Assembly: GCA_963822615.1 (NCBI GenBank)
Contig: CAWGIM010000025.1
Coordinates: 21,341 to 85,340 of the forward strand
Reading direction: 5' to 3'
Length of the DNA: 64,000 nucleotides
From: Trebonia sp963822615
GTDB taxonomy: Bacteria > Actinomycetota > Actinomycetes > Streptosporangiales > Streptosporangiaceae
This document shows, in pieces, positions 50,095 to 57,733 of the stretch; positions within the stretch are counted from its first letter, which is position 1, and each line of letters begins with the position of its first letter. Under the pieces are notes generated by a model that was not told the DNA's origin, made no database searches, and saw only the letters and a list, made by a program, of their open reading frames with translations. A program made the position numbers and the translations under genes.

Positions 50095-50108
50095 CCGCAC
50101 CCGTTCGG
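50095..50108. repeat. Single arm of the dispersed 14-mer CCGCACCCGTTCGG
   Basis: Exact copy of the arm of the hairpin at 7259-7310, again between two convergent genes (ychJ-like and the small gene at 50132), but here without its inverted partner. Confidence 0.6.
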
Positions 50109-50131
50109 GCTGACCGGTGTTTCCGCTCGAG

Positions 50132-50404
50132 TCACAGGCGGTTCTCCGGAGCCAGGTTGGCCGCCAGCGTCGGGCCGCCCACCTGGTCCATCGTCGCCCG
50201 GACGGCCGTCATCGCCGCGTCGATCGCGACCCGGGCGGTCACCGCGCTGGTGTGCGCGCGGTCGAGCTCGCCCAGCCCGATGCAGTCGTACGCCACCCGC
50301 GCGTCGTGGATGGCCGCCTCGAGCTCACGCATGGCCTCCGCGAGCACGGCCCCCCGGTCCGCTCCGTGGTCCGCTGCCCCGGCCGCGTCGTCTAGCGTCG
50401 TCAT
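50132..50404 (-). CDS. Small hypothetical helical protein
   Basis: 90 residues from the ATG at 50404 (GTG at 50407 also possible), with AGGAGGGGAG upstream. The sequence (EAMRELEAAIHDARVAYDCI, then AVTARVAIDAAMTAVRATMD) predicts amphipathic helices without any catalytic motif. I do not recognise the family. It is divergent from the first micropeptide gene, 145 bp apart. Confidence 0.6.
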   Translation of the reverse strand: MTTLDDAAGAADHGADRGAVLAEAMRELEAAIHDARVAYDCIGLGELDRAHTSAVTARVAIDAAMTAVRATMDQVGGPTLAANLAPENRL

Positions 50405-50495
50405 CACGGCTCCCCTCCTGTCCCTTGCGGGCGCTGTCGTCTCCAGATGGAGCGGCAACCTACCCGGGGGGTTGCCGGTCATGCCGCGACGCCAG

Positions 50496-50523
50496 ATAAC
50501 CGCGGATAACCGGCGCATAACCG
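50496..50523. promoter_or_regulatory. Three phased ATAACCG direct repeats
   Basis: ATAACCG occurs at 50496, 50506 and 50517, i.e. at 10- and 11-bp steps on one face of the helix, 27 bp upstream of the first micropeptide gene and within the divergent promoter region. Such phasing is typical of cooperative regulator binding. The binding protein is unknown. Confidence 0.5.
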
Positions 50524-50548
50524 GCTCATTGCCGGGTAGCTGCCGCTC

Positions 50549-50722
50549 GTGGCTAGAACGGTAGTTGCCGGGCACTCTATCCCCGGGATAGTCCTCTTCT
50601 TCATCTGGCTGGTGGTCGTGATCGTGGCCATCTTCCTCCTGTCGTGGGTGGTGCACTGGGCGGGCGGCGGGCTGCTCAACGCAACACTCGGACATTTCTT
50701 CCTGCACGTCGGGTTCAACTGA
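50549..50722 (+). CDS. 57-residue membrane micropeptide, copy 1
   Basis: GTG start, 57 residues, TGA at 50720-50722. Layout: short basic N terminus (VARTVVAGHSIPG), one hydrophobic helix (IVLFFIWLVVVIVAIFLL) and a conserved C-terminal amphipathic part (VHWAGG, GHFFLHVGF). The second copy 138 bp downstream encodes the same layout with PGIV-FFIW-VVVI, VHWAGG and GHF-L-VGF preserved, while third-position and many residue changes show selection on protein. Both copies share GCCGGGTAGCTGCCGCTC just before the GTG. No known family is recognised. Confidence 0.75.
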   Translation: MARTVVAGHSIPGIVLFFIWLVVVIVAIFLLSWVVHWAGGGLLNATLGHFFLHVGFN

Positions 50723-50737
50723 TTCGGACACAACAAC

Positions 50738-50774
50738 GGCCGCGCCGGGCACCCGCTGCCCGGCGCGGCCTTTT
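50738..50774 (+). terminator. Rho-independent terminator of micropeptide 1
   Basis: Perfect 13-14 bp GC stem (GGCCGCGCCGGGC / GCCCGGCGCGGCC) with a short loop, followed by TTTTC, starting 16 bases after the stop codon. A strong intrinsic terminator. Confidence 0.9.
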
Positions 50775-50860
50775 CTCGTTACCCGCCCGTTATCGTTCAC
50801 CGGCCGGAAACCCGGGGAACTAGTCGGAATAAGTCGCGCTATGCCGGGTAGCTGCCGCTC

Positions 50861-51034
50861 GTGGCTCGAAGAACAGTGGGTGGATACGCACTCCCCGGTA
50901 TCGTCGTTTTCTTCATCTGGGTGGTGGTCGTAATCTTGGCCATCGTCCTCCTGGCGTTCATCGTGCACTGGGCCGGCGGCGCCGCGCTCGACCTGCACAT
51001 AGGTCACTTCATGTTGAACGTCGGATTCACCTGA
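50861..51034 (+). CDS. 57-residue membrane micropeptide, copy 2
   Basis: GTG start, 57 residues, TGA at 51032-51034. VARRTVGGYALPG, then IVVFFIWVVVVILAIVLLAF, VHWAGG and GHFMLNVGF. Exactly the same length as copy 1 with a conserved single helix and conserved C-terminal His, Trp, Gly and Phe positions. It has its own terminator and repeats the upstream TGCCGGGTAGCTGCCGCTC. The tandem duplicates are monocistronic by design, which is unusual for closely spaced same-strand genes. Confidence 0.75.
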   Translation: MARRTVGGYALPGIVVFFIWVVVVILAIVLLAFIVHWAGGAALDLHIGHFMLNVGFT

Positions 51035-51052
51035 TCCGTAACCAACTACAAC

Positions 51053-51092
51053 GGCCGTGCCGGGCACCCGCTGCCCGGCACGGCCGCTTTTT
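51053..51092 (+). terminator. Rho-independent terminator of micropeptide 2
   Basis: Perfect 14-bp stem (GGCCGTGCCGGGCA / TGCCCGGCACGGCC) with CCCGC loop followed by GCTTTTTC, 18 bases after the stop codon. Its loop is the same as that of the terminator after copy 1, and one stem base pair has changed on both sides, i.e. compensated. Confidence 0.92.
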
Positions 51093-51202
51093 CTTGCATT
51101 GCCAGGCAGCCGGATAACCGCCTTCCCCGCATAATCGGGCGCCGAACGGGTAACCAGCGTCACTACCAGCGGTTATTCGTTGCGAACGATAAGGACATTA
51201 TT

Positions 51203-51535
51203 ATGGCCCAGCAGATTCAGACCGTGTTCATCGACGACCTCGACGGCGGTGAGGCGGCAGGCACAGTCCGGTTCGCCCTCGACGGCACCGCCTACGAGAT
51301 CGACCTGAGCACGGTCCACAGCGAAGAGCTGCACCGGGCCCTCAACCAGTACATCGAGCACGCGCGCCGGGTCGGCAGCATGGCCAGGCGCGGTACCCGC
51401 GGCGCCAGCCGGCGGCCCGCGGTCGACAACGCCCGGGTGCGCGAGTGGGCGCGTGAGCACGGCATCGACATCAAGGAGCGCGGCCGGGTGCCGGCCAGCG
51501 TCATCCAGGAATACCAGGCGGCAGAAGGCGCCTGA
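51203..51535 (+). CDS. lsr2: Lsr2 nucleoid-associated protein
   Basis: 110 residues. The N-terminal dimerisation domain (QTVFIDDLDGGEAAGTVRFALDGTAYEIDLS, partly quoted) and the C-terminal DNA-binding part VREWAREHGIDIKERGRVPASVIQEY, whose RGR core inserts into the minor groove of AT-rich DNA, are typical. Lsr2 silences foreign and AT-rich genes in actinobacteria by bridging DNA. It is monocistronic, just downstream of the micropeptide pair. Confidence 0.95.
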   Translation: MAQQIQTVFIDDLDGGEAAGTVRFALDGTAYEIDLSTVHSEELHRALNQYIEHARRVGSMARRGTRGASRRPAVDNARVREWAREHGIDIKERGRVPASVIQEYQAAEGA

Positions 51536-51567
51536 GCCGGTTTTCCCTGGCTTCCGGCTAACCGGCG

Positions 51568-52240
51568 TTACGCGGCTAGCCCGGCAACCAGGTTGATCGA
51601 CGCCGCGATGATCACCGCCACCAGCGGGAACGACAGCCAAGCCTGCCTTAGCACCGTGCGCCGTATCTGCCTGGACTGAATGTTGGTATCGGAGACCTGA
51701 AAGGTCATCCCGACGGTGAACGCCAGGTAGGCGAAATCGGGGTAGTCCGGCGGCTCGGTGCCGTTGAAGTCGATCCCGCCGGGGGTGTCGGAGTAGTAAA
51801 GCCGCGCGTACTTCAGCGTGTAGACCGTGTGCACCAGCGTCCAGGACACGAACACCGACGCCACCGCGAGGCCGGCCCGGGCGTACTTCACGTCCCCGGC
51901 TGACCCGCTCGCGCCGAACAGCACCACCCCGACCGCGACCAGGCTGGCCACCGCCGCGCCGAGCACCACCAGGTCGGCCAGGTCACGACCTGGGTCCTCG
52001 CGGGTCGCCTCCGCCCGGGCCCCCTCCGGGTCCAGCCGCCACACGGTGTACCAGGTCAGGCTCACGTACAGCAGCGCCAGGGCGTCCCAGCCGATCAGCG
52101 GCGCCGCCCGGAGCGCGCCGGCCAGGGCGGCCCCGACGCGCGACGAGCACCGCCACCGCAAGCGACATCAGCAGCTTCATCCGGGCCGAGGTGACCATGC
52201 GGGCGGCGGGCGGGCGGGGGTCGGCAGGCGGGGCTGGCAT
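51568..52240 (-). CDS. DUF1345 membrane protein, frame break near the N terminus
   Basis: The main frame (51568 to about 52161) carries the family features: WDALALLYVSLTWYTVWRLD, SWTLVHTVYTLKYARLYY and PDFAYLAFTVGMTFQVSDT, with four TM helices. Its own start gives an unlikely Arg/Cys N terminus. In the other frame an ATG at 52240 (or 52195/52180) leads through MKLLMSLAVAVLV straight into VGAALAGAL of the main frame if one base near 52134-52147 (GCGCG run) is removed. So the gene probably starts at 52180-52240 and holds an extra base or a sequencing error. Confidence 0.8.
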
Positions 52241-52315
52241 GTCACTAGGATGGCAGCTCGCCTGACGCGCGGCCGACCGGGCCGCCGGAGAGCGTACTGA
52301 CTGGCTGAGCGGGGC

Positions 52316-53743
52316 TTACTGGCCGAGCAGCCAGTGCTCGGGCGCGATGAGGTCGCGGGCCGCGTCCGGTCCCCATGACCCGGGCGCGTACGACTGCAGC
52401 GCGGGCGGCCGCGACAGCAGCGGCTCGGCCGTGTCCCACACCGCCGCCAGCCCGTCGGGGCGGGTGAACAGCGAGCGGTCGCCGAGCAGCACGTCGTGGA
52501 TCAGCCGGACGTAGGGCGGCAGCGGATCGGCGCCTGACAGGCCGGACAGCGGCACGCTGGCGTGCCCGACGTCGAGGTTCAGGCCTGGCCCGGGCTTCTT
52601 GGCGACCAGCGACAGGTCGATCTCGCCGTCGCCGGCCAGCGAGAAGGACAGCACGTTGGCCTCCGACGGCAACTGGCCCGCCAGCGGGCCCGCGGGGTCG
52701 CGCAGGACCAGGCTGACCCGCTGCGCGGTAGCCGCCAGCCGCTTGCCGGTGCGCAGGTAGAACGGCACCCCGCGCCAGCGGTCGGTATCGATCCAGAGCC
52801 GGGCGGCGACGAACGTGTTCTGGGTCGAGTGCGGGTCGATCCCGTCCACGTCGCGGTAGCCGTTGAACTGGCCGAGCACCACCTCGGCCGGGTCAAGCGG
52901 CCGGAACGACCGGATGACCTCTTCCCTGGCGGCCTGCAGGTCGAGCGGGCCGAGGCTGGCCGGCGGCTCCATCGCGATCTCGGCCGCCACCTGGAACAGG
53001 TGGGTGACCAGCATGTCGAGCACCGCGCCGGTCGCGTCGTAGAACTGCGCCCGGTTGCTGATGCCGAGCTTCTCCGGCACGTCGATCTGCACCGACTCGA
53101 CGTGCTCACGGTCCCAGCTAGCGGCGAACAGCCCGTTGGCGAACCGCAGCAGGTGCAGGTCCTGGGTGGCCTCCTTGCCCAGGAAGTGGTCAATCCGGTA
53201 CACCTGCTGCTCGTCAAGCACCGAGTGAACTACCTCGTCGAGCTGGCGGAACACCTCCGGTGAGGTCCCGAACGGCTTCTCGTAGACCACCCGCGCGCCC
53301 TTAGCCAGGCCGTGCTGGCCGAGCGCCTGGGTCAGCTCGGTGAAGGCGACCGGCGGCACCGCCAGGTAATGGACCAGCTGCGGGTCGCTGCCGAGCGATT
53401 CGCGGGCCTTGCCGATCACCTCGAGCAGGCTGCCCGGGCTGTCGGCGTTAAAGCCGCCGCCCGCGAAGAACACCTGCCGGGCGAAGGCGTCCCAGTCCTG
53501 CTGGTCCGGCTTGGCGTCGAACTTGACCAGCGAGTCATAGAAGTGGCCGCGGAAGTCCTCGTGGGCCACGTCGCCGCGGCCGTTGCCCACCAGCCGCCAG
53601 TCCTTCGGCAGCAGCCCCTCGCGGGCCAGGCGGTAGAACGCGGGAAGCACCATCCGGCTCGCCAGGTCCCCGGTCGCACCGAAGAGGACGAAGACCGTCG
53701 GCCCCGGGGCGCCGGCGGTCGCACCATGCTCAGTGGTAGCCAT
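52316..53743 (-). CDS. zwf: Glucose-6-phosphate 1-dehydrogenase
   Basis: 475 residues. N-terminal FGATGDLASRMV (NADP site), EKPFGTS, the active-site YRIDHFLGKE and later VPFYLRTGKRL are diagnostic. It oxidises glucose-6-phosphate to 6-phosphogluconolactone and makes NADPH. No opcA, tal or gnd is adjacent, so this is a solitary copy. Its promoter is shared with or close to the CGTGAT repeat array upstream. Confidence 0.95.
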   Translation of the reverse strand: MATTEHGATAGAPGPTVFVLFGATGDLASRMVLPAFYRLAREGLLPKDWRLVGNGRGDVAHEDFRGHFYDSLVKFDAKPDQQDWDAFARQVFFAGGGFNADSPGSLLEVIGKARESLGSDPQLVHYLAVPPVAFTELTQALGQHGLAKGARVVYEKPFGTSPEVFRQLDEVVHSVLDEQQVYRIDHFLGKEATQDLHLLRFANGLFAASWDREHVESVQIDVPEKLGISNRAQFYDATGAVLDMLVTHLFQVAAEIAMEPPASLGPLDLQAAREEVIRSFRPLDPAEVVLGQFNGYRDVDGIDPHSTQNTFVAARLWIDTDRWRGVPFYLRTGKRLAATAQRVSLVLRDPAGPLAGQLPSEANVLSFSLAGDGEIDLSLVAKKPGPGLNLDVGHASVPLSGLSGADPLPPYVRLIHDVLLGDRSLFTRPDGLAAVWDTAEPLLSRPPALQSYAPGSWGPDAARDLIAPEHWLLGQ

Positions 53744-53875
53744 GACCCAAAGCTACGTCGCGGGCACCGGGTGCCCGCCGCCGGGCCGGCCGGTAACGAC
53801 GCCGGGCCGCCGCCGCGAGCCTCCGGCGGCCCGGCTACCTGCGGACTTATACATTTCCCGATGCGACATGGGCTT

Positions 53876-53947
53876 GTGATTGTCCCGTGATAGCACAACG
53901 TGATCACCTCGTGATAGATAGACGTAATCGTAACGTGATGACGTAGT
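53876..53947. repeat. Array of CGTGAT-like hexamers in the zwf/GH16 intergenic region
   Basis: CGTGAT occurs at 53886, 53899, 53910 and 53934 with near copies TGTGAT (53876), CGTAAT (53923) and CGTAGT (53942). Steps are about 10-13 bp, so the sites lie close to one face of the helix. The array is between divergent zwf and a secreted GH16-like gene and is a candidate multi-site operator. Confidence 0.7.
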
Positions 53948-54024
53948 CACAGCTGAGCCGAGGGCCCTGACCTGCGACGAAACGATTTTCCTGATTCAGG
54001 CGCGATTGGCGGCTCGGTCTGGAT

Positions 54025-55215
54025 ATGGTTGCTACGCGTGTTACTCGGGCGCTGACCAGCCACGGCCCCGGGAGGCTACTTTGGGGACAGGTGTACGCGA
54101 GAATGCTGAAGATGTCTGCTCCCGGCAGGCACACGTCCGGCAGGCACGGCCGCCCCGCTAAGCCGGATAATAGAAGCGTTAAATGGCACGGACCCGCCCT
54201 CACCCTGCTGCTCGCCATTACCGCAGCGGGGTTTTCTTTTGCCATGTACCCGGCCCCCGGCGCAATGTCGCTAAGCAACCGCAACGGCGTCCCCGTCGTC
54301 ACCGTGCCCAACCTCGCCAACCTGCTCGGCCAGGGTGAAGTTAGCGCATTCGCGCCGCTCCCGGCGCCTATCGTCACCGCCACCGCCTCGGCCAGCCCGA
54401 CCAGGGACAAGGCCAAGCCGAAGGCAAAGCCCGGCCCGGTGCCCGTCAACGGTCCGACATCGCCCGTGTCCACCGCGCCGGCTAACAATTCCGGTTCCCC
54501 GGTCGGCGGCGCGAATTACGCCGGGTCGCTGGTACTGAGCGAAACAGGGTCGCAGCTGACGTCGTGGAACCAGACCAGCTCATTCTGCACGGAGAATTCC
54601 TGGGGATCCCCCGACGGCCAGGTGGGCACTGACGCCGCCGGCGACGCGACCATTTCCACCACCGGCGCCACCGGCAGCTGCGTGGCGCTGATCAGCCCGC
54701 AGGCCTACTCGTCCGGCGTCATCGAGGCCGAGATCGACTTCCCGGCCCTGCCCGGCAGCTCCGGCACCATCGCCGACTGGACGTCGTTCTGGCTGACCAA
54801 CGGGGCCAACTGGCCGCAGGACGGCGAGCTTGACGCGGTAGAGGCGGAGCCGGTCACCGGGGTTAACGCGGTGGCCTGGCACGGCGGAAGCACCGGCAAC
54901 GAGTTCAGCGCCTCGACCGACGATTTCTTCCAGACCCAGCTGCCGAAGACCGGCACCAACCTGAGCCCCGGCTGGCACACGGTCGACATCGTGTACTCCC
55001 AGGGCTTCATGGCGGTGTACTACGACGGCCAGCAGTACACCAGCTACTCAAGCGACAACGTGACCGGGTCGCCGCTCAACATCTACATCACCACCAGCGT
55101 GACCCCGGACATCAGCTCGGTCGAGCAGCAGCTGGGCGGGCCGCCCAAGAACTCCGACAGCTCGCCCGCCACCGTCGCGGTCAAGTACCTGAAGGTCTGG
55201 TCGTTCAAGGGGTAG
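54025..55215 (+). CDS. Secreted or membrane-anchored GH16/concanavalin-like glucanase
   Basis: 396 residues. A basic N terminus of about 55 residues leads to a hydrophobic segment (57-75, ALTLLLAITAAGFSFAMYP), then a Pro/Lys/Thr-rich linker (110-155). The catalytic-like region WTSFWLTNGANWPQDGELDAVE holds ELDAVE at 268-273, the ExDxxE signature of GH16; YDGQQYTSY and VKYLKVWSF follow. It probably hydrolyses or binds a beta-glucan outside the cell. Start at 54025 gives an unusually long signal region; a start at 54103 (MLKMSAPG) is possible. Confidence 0.82.
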   Translation: MVATRVTRALTSHGPGRLLWGQVYARMLKMSAPGRHTSGRHGRPAKPDNRSVKWHGPALTLLLAITAAGFSFAMYPAPGAMSLSNRNGVPVVTVPNLANLLGQGEVSAFAPLPAPIVTATASASPTRDKAKPKAKPGPVPVNGPTSPVSTAPANNSGSPVGGANYAGSLVLSETGSQLTSWNQTSSFCTENSWGSPDGQVGTDAAGDATISTTGATGSCVALISPQAYSSGVIEAEIDFPALPGSSGTIADWTSFWLTNGANWPQDGELDAVEAEPVTGVNAVAWHGGSTGNEFSASTDDFFQTQLPKTGTNLSPGWHTVDIVYSQGFMAVYYDGQQYTSYSSDNVTGSPLNIYITTSVTPDISSVEQQLGGPPKNSDSSPATVAVKYLKVWSFKG

Positions 55216-56797
55216 CGCCGGGCGGGACCGTGGCACCGGCTTCGGGCGCGGTCTTCGCCTCGGCCTCGGGCACGGTCTTGGCCTGAAGGCCCCACCTGAG
55301 GCCGGCCAGGGCCACCACCGCCGCGACCGCCATGATGATGCCCATGCCGATGAGCACCTCGCGGGTCGCGGACGCGAAGTCGGCCCGGATGAACTGCGGG
55401 ATGCTGGCGGCGCCGTTACCGCTGCCGCTGCCCCCCTGGAGCTGGGCGGTCCGCGCGGCGGTGGCCGCCGCGGCGGGGGCAGGAACCCCCTGGGCGACCA
55501 GCGAGCTGGTGATGTGCAGGCGGAACTGCGATAGCAGCACGGTGCCGAGGATGGCGAAGCCGAGGCTGGCACCGTAGTTGCGGACGGTCTGGGTGATGCC
55601 GGTGGCCTCGCCGTAGGACAGCCGGGAGGCCCGGTTGATCGCGTCGGTGTTGGCCTGGCCGAGCATCAGCCCCATCCCCGCGCCCGCCATGATGATGTAG
55701 ATCGTCTGGCTGCCGGTCTTCAGGCTGGTCACCTCGCCCGCCCAGAGGAAGAAGCCCGCCGCCGAGAGCGCGCAGCCGATGAGCACCGGCCGCTTGGCGC
55801 CGACCCGGTCCAGCATCCGGCCGCCGATCTGCGCGAAGGCCACGAAGCCGATGAAGAAGTACAGGATGAGCAGGCTCGAGGTCGTCGCCTGCTCGCCGAG
55901 GGCGATCTGCCCGTAGGTGCTGGCGAAGAAGAACACCGGGATGAACGCCATCGAGGCGACCCCGAGGACGATGTTCTCCACCAGGAACGGCTGGTTGCGG
56001 AAGATCCGGACGTTCATCAGCGGCACCTCGGTCCGCAGCTCTACCAGGTAGAACAGCACCAGCAGGAGCACGCCGACCGCGATGCAGACCTCGACCGCGG
56101 CGTTGCCCCAGCCCCACTGCGCGGACTGCTGGAAGCCGAACACGCTCAGCCCGACGCCGCCGATGATCAGCGCGAGGCCGCGGTAGTCGATCGGCGCCCG
56201 GCGGTACTCGGTGCGCGGGTTGGAGATGAAGATCAGGATCAGGGCGATGACGGCGACCGGGACGTTGATCCAGAAGATGGACCGCCAGGTCCACTGGATC
56301 AGGTAACCGCCGGCGATCGGGCCGACCGCGGTCAGCGCGCCCGCGATGCCGAAGAACAGCGCCAGCGCCCGCCCCCGGGAGCTCAGGTCGAACGTCGCCA
56401 CCACGATGGCGAGGGCGGCCGGGAACATGATCGCCCCGCCGAGGCCCTGCACCGCCCGGAACGTCACCAGCCACGCCTCGGCCCCGCCGCCGCGCGGCGT
56501 CAGCCCGCACAGCGCCGAGGACACGGCGAAGATGATCACCCCGAGCACCACCATCTTCCGGTGCCCCAGGGTGTCGCCCAGCCGGCCGCCGAACGCGAAC
56601 AGCGCCGCCAGCGACAGCAGGTAGGCGTTGATCGCCCACTGCATGCCGCTGCTCGACAGCCCCAGGTCATGCTGCACCGTCGGCGCGGCGATGGAGACGA
56701 TCGTCTGGTCGATGAACGTCATTGCCACCGCGAAGATCATCGCGGTCAGCACCAGGCTCTTGGACTGGGCGCGGGTACCGGTCACGGCCGCCATCAC
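55205..56797 (-). CDS. DHA2-family (EmrB/QacA-type) MFS efflux transporter
   Basis: 530 residues with about fourteen predicted helices. FAVAMTFIDQTIVSIAAPTVQ, AINAYLLSLAALFAFGGRLGDTLGHRK and RAVQGLGGAIMFPAALAIV (short parts) are DHA2 signatures, with the motif-A GGRLGDTLGHRK and motif-C-like GPIAGGYLIQ. It exports drugs or secondary metabolites by proton antiport. Convergent with the GH16-like gene (11-bp overlap) and divergent from the SDR at 56948. Confidence 0.9.
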   Translation of the reverse strand: MMAAVTGTRAQSKSLVLTAMIFAVAMTFIDQTIVSIAAPTVQHDLGLSSSGMQWAINAYLLSLAALFAFGGRLGDTLGHRKMVVLGVIIFAVSSALCGLTPRGGGAEAWLVTFRAVQGLGGAIMFPAALAIVVATFDLSSRGRALALFFGIAGALTAVGPIAGGYLIQWTWRSIFWINVPVAVIALILIFISNPRTEYRRAPIDYRGLALIIGGVGLSVFGFQQSAQWGWGNAAVEVCIAVGVLLLVLFYLVELRTEVPLMNVRIFRNQPFLVENIVLGVASMAFIPVFFFASTYGQIALGEQATTSSLLILYFFIGFVAFAQIGGRMLDRVGAKRPVLIGCALSAAGFFLWAGEVTSLKTGSQTIYIIMAGAGMGLMLGQANTDAINRASRLSYGEATGITQTVRNYGASLGFAILGTVLLSQFRLHITSSLVAQGVPAPAAAATAARTAQLQGGSGSGNGAASIPQFIRADFASATREVLIGMGIIMAVAAVVALAGLRWGLQAKTVPEAEAKTAPEAGATVPPGATP

Positions 56798-56947
56798 AAA
56801 TCCCCCTTCATCCGGTTACCGACGGTCACAAAATGATGATCTCACGCGCCCTGCCCGACCGCGGGCCGGCCCGACTTGCCGCAATTTTTAAACTCTGTCA
56901 AAATTAGATGGTCTGCCCGCGGGCAGCGGAAGCCAAGGAGGGCGCAG

Positions 56948-57733
56948 ATGGGCCGGCTCGACGGCAAGGTCGCGATCGTCACCGGGGCGGGCTCGGGCAT
57001 GGGCCGGGCATCCGCGCGGCTGTTCGCCGCCGAGGGGGCCAGGGTGGTGTGCGCGGACCGCAGCGGCGCCCAGGACCAGGCGGCCAAGGAGATCGGTGCC
57101 GATGCGGTCGCGGTGCAGGTCGACGTGTCGGACAGTGCCCAGGTCAAGGCGATGATCGACACCGCCGTGAGCGCCTTCGGGCGGCTCGACGTGCTGTTCA
57201 ACAACGCCGGCTTCGGCGGCGCCTACGCGCCGCTGGCCGACGTCGACGAGGAGACCTTCGACCGCATCGTGGCGACCAACTTCAAGGGCGTCTACCTGGG
57301 CATGCGGCACGCCATCGCGGTGATGACCAGCCAGGGCGGCGGGTCGATCGTGAACACCACCTCGGCCGCCTCGCTGGTCGGCATGAAGAACCTGTCCGTC
57401 TACGGCGGGGCCAAGGGGGCGGTGGTAATGATGAGCAAGGCGGCCGCCCTCGACTACGCCGAGTACGGCATCCGGGTCAACTGCGTCTGCCCGGGCGTCA
57501 CCTGGACCGGCCTGGCAGGCGCGGACGGCGTCGACCAGCCGCCGCCGGACCGCCAGCCGCCGATCGGGGCGCCGATCAAGCGCTGGGGGCTGGCGGACGA
57601 CGTTGCCCGCGCGGCGCTGTACTTCGCCAGCGACGAGTCCTCTTTCGTCACCGGGACCGCGCTCGCGGTCGACGGCGGCTACAGCATCGGCCCGCACGGC
57701 GGCGCGTCCGCGCCGCCACCCCGGTCACACTAG
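56948..57733 (+). CDS. SDR family oxidoreductase
   Basis: 261 residues from the ATG at 56948 with AAGGAGG upstream. TGAGSGMG, FNNAGFGG, NTTSAAS, YGGAK and AVDGGYS are all present, a classical SDR of the glucose/3-beta dehydrogenase type. Its end overlaps the convergent carotenoid oxygenase gene by four bases. It may serve the same pathway as the neighbouring oxygenase, methyltransferase and P450 genes. Confidence 0.88.
   Translation: MGRLDGKVAIVTGAGSGMGRASARLFAAEGARVVCADRSGAQDQAAKEIGADAVAVQVDVSDSAQVKAMIDTAVSAFGRLDVLFNNAGFGGAYAPLADVDEETFDRIVATNFKGVYLGMRHAIAVMTSQGGGSIVNTTSAASLVGMKNLSVYGGAKGAVVMMSKAAALDYAEYGIRVNCVCPGVTWTGLAGADGVDQPPPDRQPPIGAPIKRWGLADDVARAALYFASDESSFVTGTALAVDGGYSIGPHGGASAPPPRSH

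Noticed and set aside
47671..50100. 809-codon open frame antisense to the ligase, dehydrogenase and ychJ-like genes
   Set aside because: Spans three well supported genes on the other strand and has only low-complexity sequence.
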